From Bacteroides_D sp963546395 (GTDB lineage Bacteria > Bacteroidota > Bacteroidia > Bacteroidales > CAJPTX01), in contig CAUUMS010000041.1 of the NCBI GenBank assembly GCA_963546395.1, positions 1 to 9,505 of the forward strand: 9,505 bases of DNA. Reading direction: 5' to 3'. A program made the position numbers and the translations under genes. Numbering within the stretch: position 1 is the stretch's first letter; the number at the start of each line of letters is the position of its first letter. The notes under the pieces are model-generated. The model worked only from the letters and a program-made list of their open reading frames with translations, was not told where the DNA came from and did no database searches. Positions 6,817 to 9,505 of the stretch are shown piece after piece.

Positions 6817-6859
6817 CCGAAAAGCCATACGAGTAGGAAATGCTAACGGTGTTGGTTCT

Positions 6860-7141
6860 ATGAAGTCGTTAAAACTCTTTTCCCTCGCGGTGGTTGCCGC
6901 TGCTCTGTTCGCCAGCTGCTCTATGACCATGCCGGTGACGGCCACCAGCAACAAGATTGGTAACAAGGTGGGCACCTCGGTGGGCACGGTGTACCTGGGC
7001 TTCCTCAGCTTCGATGCTGACGCGAGCATCCGCACGGCTGCCAAGAATGGTGGCATCTCCAAGATCTCGACGGTTGACATGAAGGTGAAGAATACCCTCG
7101 GCATCATCATCAACTACGAGACGATCGTAACGGGCGAATAA
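6860..7141 (+). CDS. TRL-like family lipoprotein
   Basis: A 93-residue protein. MKSLKLFSLAVVAAALFASC is a lipoprotein signal peptide with the lipobox cysteine at position 20, so the mature protein is lipid-anchored in the cell envelope. The C-terminal half carries the family pattern: DASIRTAAKNGGISKI (about 55-70) followed by a V-x-M-KVKNTLGII and a terminal Y-x-TIV-x-GE. TRL-like proteins are small envelope proteins of unknown function found in Bacteroidota and some other phyla. Full length for the family; ATG at 6860 gives a perfect signal peptide. No surface-export signal (acidic residues directly after the cysteine) is seen. It is followed by a terminator-like hairpin, so it may be mostly monocistronic. 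Confidence 0.85.
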   Translation: MKSLKLFSLAVVAAALFASCSMTMPVTATSNKIGNKVGTSVGTVYLGFLSFDADASIRTAAKNGGISKISTVDMKVKNTLGIIINYETIVTGE

Positions 7142-7153
7142 TTCTGCGGGCTG

Positions 7154-7181
7154 GGCCGGTGCATCCTCGGGTGCGCCGGCC
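7154..7181 (+). terminator. Hairpin after the TRL-like gene, likely terminator or attenuator
   Basis: GGCCGGTGCA (7154-7163) pairs with TGCGCCGGCC (7172-7181): ten pairs including one G-T wobble, with an 8-base loop. A moderately T-rich stretch follows (TTGTCCTTTTCC). It begins 12 bases after the TRL stop and ends 17 bases before the next start codon, so it may only partly stop transcription. Confidence 0.65.
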
Positions 7182-7198
7182 TTGTCCTTTTCCCTACT

Positions 7199-7720
7199 AT
7201 GCGGCGCATCGCCCTCTTCCTGATGGCCCTCGCCCTGGCTGGGTGCGCGGCTAGCGGGCTGCTCTCCTCGGGGGCGGCACGTCGGCTGTATATATCGTTC
7301 TACGCAGCCGATCGGGGGGTAATCTACTTCATCAAGGCTTTGCCCGTGGCCGGGGAGAATGCCTCCGGCGATGTCGATTTTACCTTTAACCACGCGGGGC
7401 AGATTGCGGACAGCGCGCGGATTAACTTCTCGCTCACAACCCCAGCGTTGGTACGGCAGGTGGATAGCCTCACCATGGCCAACGGGCGCACCAGCGTGAC
7501 AGTGGTGAATCCCGCATTGCTATTCACCGAGCGGCCAAAACAGGGATTCCTGTCACGTTTCGCAGGCTCGGCGCCTGCGGGTATGCTCCCGAGCCTATTT
7601 CAGCAGCCCGAGTGGCGCATCACGGTGTATCACCCCGGAGGGCAGATCGAGTTGATGCCCCCATCGAAGACGCAGCGTAAGATTCGCAGCCTCGACCACT
7701 ACCTGTTCTCCACCCTCTAA
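7199..7720 (+). CDS. Lipoprotein of unknown function
   Basis: A 173-residue protein whose family I do not recognise. MRRIALFLMALALAGC is a clear lipoprotein signal with lipobox LAGC and acylated cysteine at 16. The mature part shows alternating hydrophobic and polar residues suggestive of beta strands (RLYISFYAADRGVIYFIKAL, DVDFTFNHAG, EWRITVYHPGGQIELMP), and no further cysteine. No enzymatic motif is visible. The ATG at 7199 is 57 bases after the TRL-like stop, separated by the hairpin, with no obvious promoter between, so it probably depends on readthrough from the TRL-like gene. Real coding status is supported by the signal peptide at the exact start and by codon usage like its neighbours. 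It may act with the TRL-like lipoprotein, but that rests on adjacency only. Confidence 0.8.
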   Translation: MRRIALFLMALALAGCAASGLLSSGAARRLYISFYAADRGVIYFIKALPVAGENASGDVDFTFNHAGQIADSARINFSLTTPALVRQVDSLTMANGRTSVTVVNPALLFTERPKQGFLSRFAGSAPAGMLPSLFQQPEWRITVYHPGGQIELMPPSKTQRKIRSLDHYLFSTL

Positions 7721-8062
7721 CGCACCCCACCGGGGTTGTAGACAGGCCGGTGGAGTCGTACGCCACCCGAATCGGGATGTTCGTCCCCCGGGTGCCCCCA
7801 CCAGTGGATCGGATCGGCCTTTTCCCCGTTTTCCGATAACATTTTGCGGTGCCCCCACGTTACACAGTAGGTGTGCCGTGGAGTGCCTCTGCGTGCGCAT
7901 ACCTCAGGGCCTGGGGCCAAGGGGGACAGTTTGGCGTATTGGATGAAACATTATAGGGGCAAGGGGGATTTGTTGAGCTGCGCGCAAGGGATGTCTAGCT
8001 ACGATTTCGTGCATTTCGTCATCTCGCATTTTGCGCAGGGAGCAATTTTGCCGTTGTTCCAC
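7721..8062 (+). other. Intergenic gap ahead of the histidine kinase
   Basis: About 340 bases without a convincing gene. At its start CCACCGG (7727-7733) can pair with CCGGTGG (7747-7753), and an alternative ACCCC/GGGGT hairpin lies at 7724-7736; neither is followed by a T-run, so termination there is doubtful. An 11-bp direct repeat GGTGCCCCCAC occurs at 7791-7801 and 7848-7858. A 75-codon frame (GTG at 7871 to TAG at 8098) is open but not convincing, as it runs through the kinase promoter. Confidence 0.45.
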
Positions 8063-8070
8063 TATCTTTG
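8063..8070 (+). promoter_or_regulatory. Bacteroidota-type -7 promoter box for the histidine kinase
   Basis: TATCTTTG, an exact TAnnTTTG match, 30 bases ahead of the chosen start codon. A TTTG at 8047-8050 is too close (12 bases) to be a normal -33 element. Its position supports the start at 8100 over the in-frame ATG at 8079, which would be almost leaderless. Confidence 0.6.
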
Positions 8071-8099
8071 TGGTTGTGATGAGGGGGGTAACCAGTAGC

Positions 8100-9505
8100 A
8101 TGTGCGGGAGGATGTTGCGTTGGGGGCGTTGCGTAGGGGCGTTGTGGCTCCTGCTGGTGAGCCTTGCTGTGCGCCCGGCGGTCGCATTGCCGACCGATAG
8201 CGTGCCGGTGGATCCGCGCGTGGCACACCTGTTGCAGCTGGCAAAGGATGTGCGCTGGCCCGACCTGGCTAAGCAGCAGAACTTCTACATCGAGGTGATA
8301 GGTAAGACGAGCCTCTTCACCCAGGAGCTCAAGGCGCAAACTGAGGGCCTCTCCATTCGTCGTAAGCCGGTGGAGATCATGGTCACGGACAGCTGGGAGG
8401 GTCGTAACATGGCCCGCCGCCCGAATATCCTGTTCGTCACCTCGTCGGCTATGGCCTACCTGCCGCAGATTTGCAACTTCTTCTCGGGCTACCCGGTGCT
8501 GGTGGTGAGCGAGCGGCCCTACTACCGCGATGGCTGGATGGTGTCTTTCAGCCGCAACATCAATCATGACGGGGCACGCTCGGGGGTGGAGGATTGGAAT
8601 TATACGATCAATGCGCATAACATCGAAACGATTGCGGGCCTGCATCTGCCGAAGTACCTGCGAGACGGGAGCGTTTCCGCATCGTCGAACCAGGTGGCTG
8701 CGTACGATGTGACGACCTCGCGCAGCCGGGGGGCCGAGGTGGAGGAGCTGCGCATGCAGCTGGGGCAATTCGCCGCAGACATCAAGAGCCTTCGTCTTCA
8801 GTTGGCGCACCAGAGCGAGGTGATCGCGGTGCTGCGCGACAGCATTGAGCTACAACGGAGCGAGCTTGTAGGCCATCGGGCTTCGTCGCAGGTGCTGCTT
8901 GCGGCTGGCTCTTCGCAGGATGCCTCGCAGGGTGCCCTGCTACCACTCACCTATGCGGGTGATGATTCGTCTGATAATTCCGCCCTGCGTGGGGCTTCCG
9001 CTGTGGAGACTACCGGTCGGGGCGCGGCACCTTCGGGGGATGGACGCACGGGATTGTTCCTTCTCCTAGGGCTCGCGATGCTCTCGGGGGGTGTTGTCTG
9101 CGCCGGGGTAGCTTACAGCCGCACGGCGCGCAAGGCGGCGCAGTTCGTCTCCGAGGTGTTCCGCGATGTGCCGGTGACGGCCAGCATGGCGACGGCCGGG
9201 GTGCTGGTGGCGCCTGTGGCTAAGCGCGAGAAGTCTAAGCCGGGTGCATCGGCCTCCCAGGATCACGGTGCGCATCAGGGGCACGACGGTCGGGCTCACG
9301 CCGCGGGATTGGCGAACGGGGCTCGGGGAGAGTATCTGGCCACGGTGTCGCATGAGATTCGCACGCCGCTCAACGCTATTGTGGGTCTGTCGCAGTACCT
9401 GGCCACGGCCTCGACGGCTAACGAGGAGATGCATGAGGGGCTGGGAGTGATCAACCGTAACGCCTTTGAGCTCAATCGTAAGATGAGCAGCATGGTGATG
9501 CTGGC
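8100..9505 (+). CDS. Sensor histidine kinase with periplasmic YfiR-like (DUF4154) domain, partial
   Basis: Open from ATG at 8100 to the right edge (468 residues seen; C-terminus missing). Order: signal peptide or N-terminal anchor (1-29, AVA cleavage site); YfiR/DUF4154-like domain (about 40-190) with VRWPD, FYIEVIGKTSLF, PNILFVTSSAMAYLP, YPVLVVSE and a closing INAHNIETIAGLHLPKYL; coiled-coil (212-256); Ser/Gly/Ala-rich linker (262-315); transmembrane helix (318-339); a 75-residue cytoplasmic linker without HAMP; and a HisKA dimerisation and phosphoacceptor region starting at about 411, with H418 in ATVSHEIRTPLNAIVGLS. The ATPase domain, and any receiver or output domain, lie off-window. It should sense an envelope signal and autophosphorylate on H418. 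The YfiR-like domain has a single cysteine (C125), so it cannot form the intramolecular disulfides of Pseudomonas YfiR. In-frame ATGs at 8079 and 8112 are alternative starts. Confidence 0.9.
   Translation, partial: MCGRMLRWGRCVGALWLLLVSLAVRPAVALPTDSVPVDPRVAHLLQLAKDVRWPDLAKQQNFYIEVIGKTSLFTQELKAQTEGLSIRRKPVEIMVTDSWEGRNMARRPNILFVTSSAMAYLPQICNFFSGYPVLVVSERPYYRDGWMVSFSRNINHDGARSGVEDWNYTINAHNIETIAGLHLPKYLRDGSVSASSNQVAAYDVTTSRSRGAEVEELRMQLGQFAADIKSLRLQLAHQSEVIAVLRDSIELQRSELVGHRASSQVLLAAGSSQDASQGALLPLTYAGDDSSDNSALRGASAVETTGRGAAPSGDGRTGLFLLLGLAMLSGGVVCAGVAYSRTARKAAQFVSEVFRDVPVTASMATAGVLVAPVAKREKSKPGASASQDHGAHQGHDGRAHAAGLANGARGEYLATVSHEIRTPLNAIVGLSQYLATASTANEEMHEGLGVINRNAFELNRKMSSMVML

Noticed and set aside
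6505..6846. 113-codon open frame on the plus strand in the central gap
   Set aside because: No domain or signal peptide is visible, the composition is unlike neighbouring proteins, and it covers the TACCTTTG box and the repeats ahead of the TRL-like gene.
7871..8098. 75-codon open frame ahead of the histidine kinase, with a hydrophobic C-terminal half
   Set aside because: It needs a GTG start, has no recognisable domain, and runs through the TATCTTTG promoter box of the kinase. Kept only as a remote possibility for a small leader peptide.

Overview
The window most likely comes from a member of the Bacteroidota with an unusually high G+C content. Three observations support this. The motif TAnnTTTG, the known Bacteroidota -7 promoter element, occurs once ahead of each of the four transcription units and, in a by-eye scan of both strands, nowhere else. 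There is a TRL-like lipoprotein gene of a type common in this phylum. No convincing Shine-Dalgarno sites precede the genes. Genus cannot be fixed from the sequence.

The layout is two divergent blocks around a gene-poor stretch of about 760 bases. Everything left of about 6100 reads leftward (minus strand) and everything right of about 6860 reads rightward.

Left block, outermost part (1-2626, minus): a DNA-modification cluster. A D12-class (Dam/DpnM-like) adenine methyltransferase gene overlaps a complete type I specificity gene (hsdS), which overlaps the start of a second hsdS that runs off the window. The two hsdS copies share near-identical edges around completely different target-recognition domains, including a perfect 55-bp direct repeat. 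This mosaic pattern suggests that recognition domains are exchanged by recombination. The hsdM and hsdR partners are not in the window.

Left block, inner part (2824-6100, minus): a two-gene metal-uptake operon. The first gene encodes a membrane-anchored DtxR/MntR-type regulator fused to FeoA-like SH3 domains. It overlaps a FeoB transporter gene by 8 bp. The visible metal-site residues of the regulator are of the manganese (MntR) type rather than the iron (DtxR) type, so the operon may handle Mn(II). A TAnnTTTG box and a perfect 12-bp palindrome lie upstream.

Middle (6101-6859): no convincing gene. It holds the divergent promoter elements and about 550 bases I cannot explain.

Right block (6860-9505, plus): a TRL-like lipoprotein, a hairpin, a second small lipoprotein of unknown function, a gap of about 380 bases, then a membrane sensor histidine kinase with a YfiR-like periplasmic domain, truncated by the window end just after its H-box. 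The three encode envelope-associated proteins in one direction, but the hairpin and the separate kinase promoter argue that they are not a single operon.
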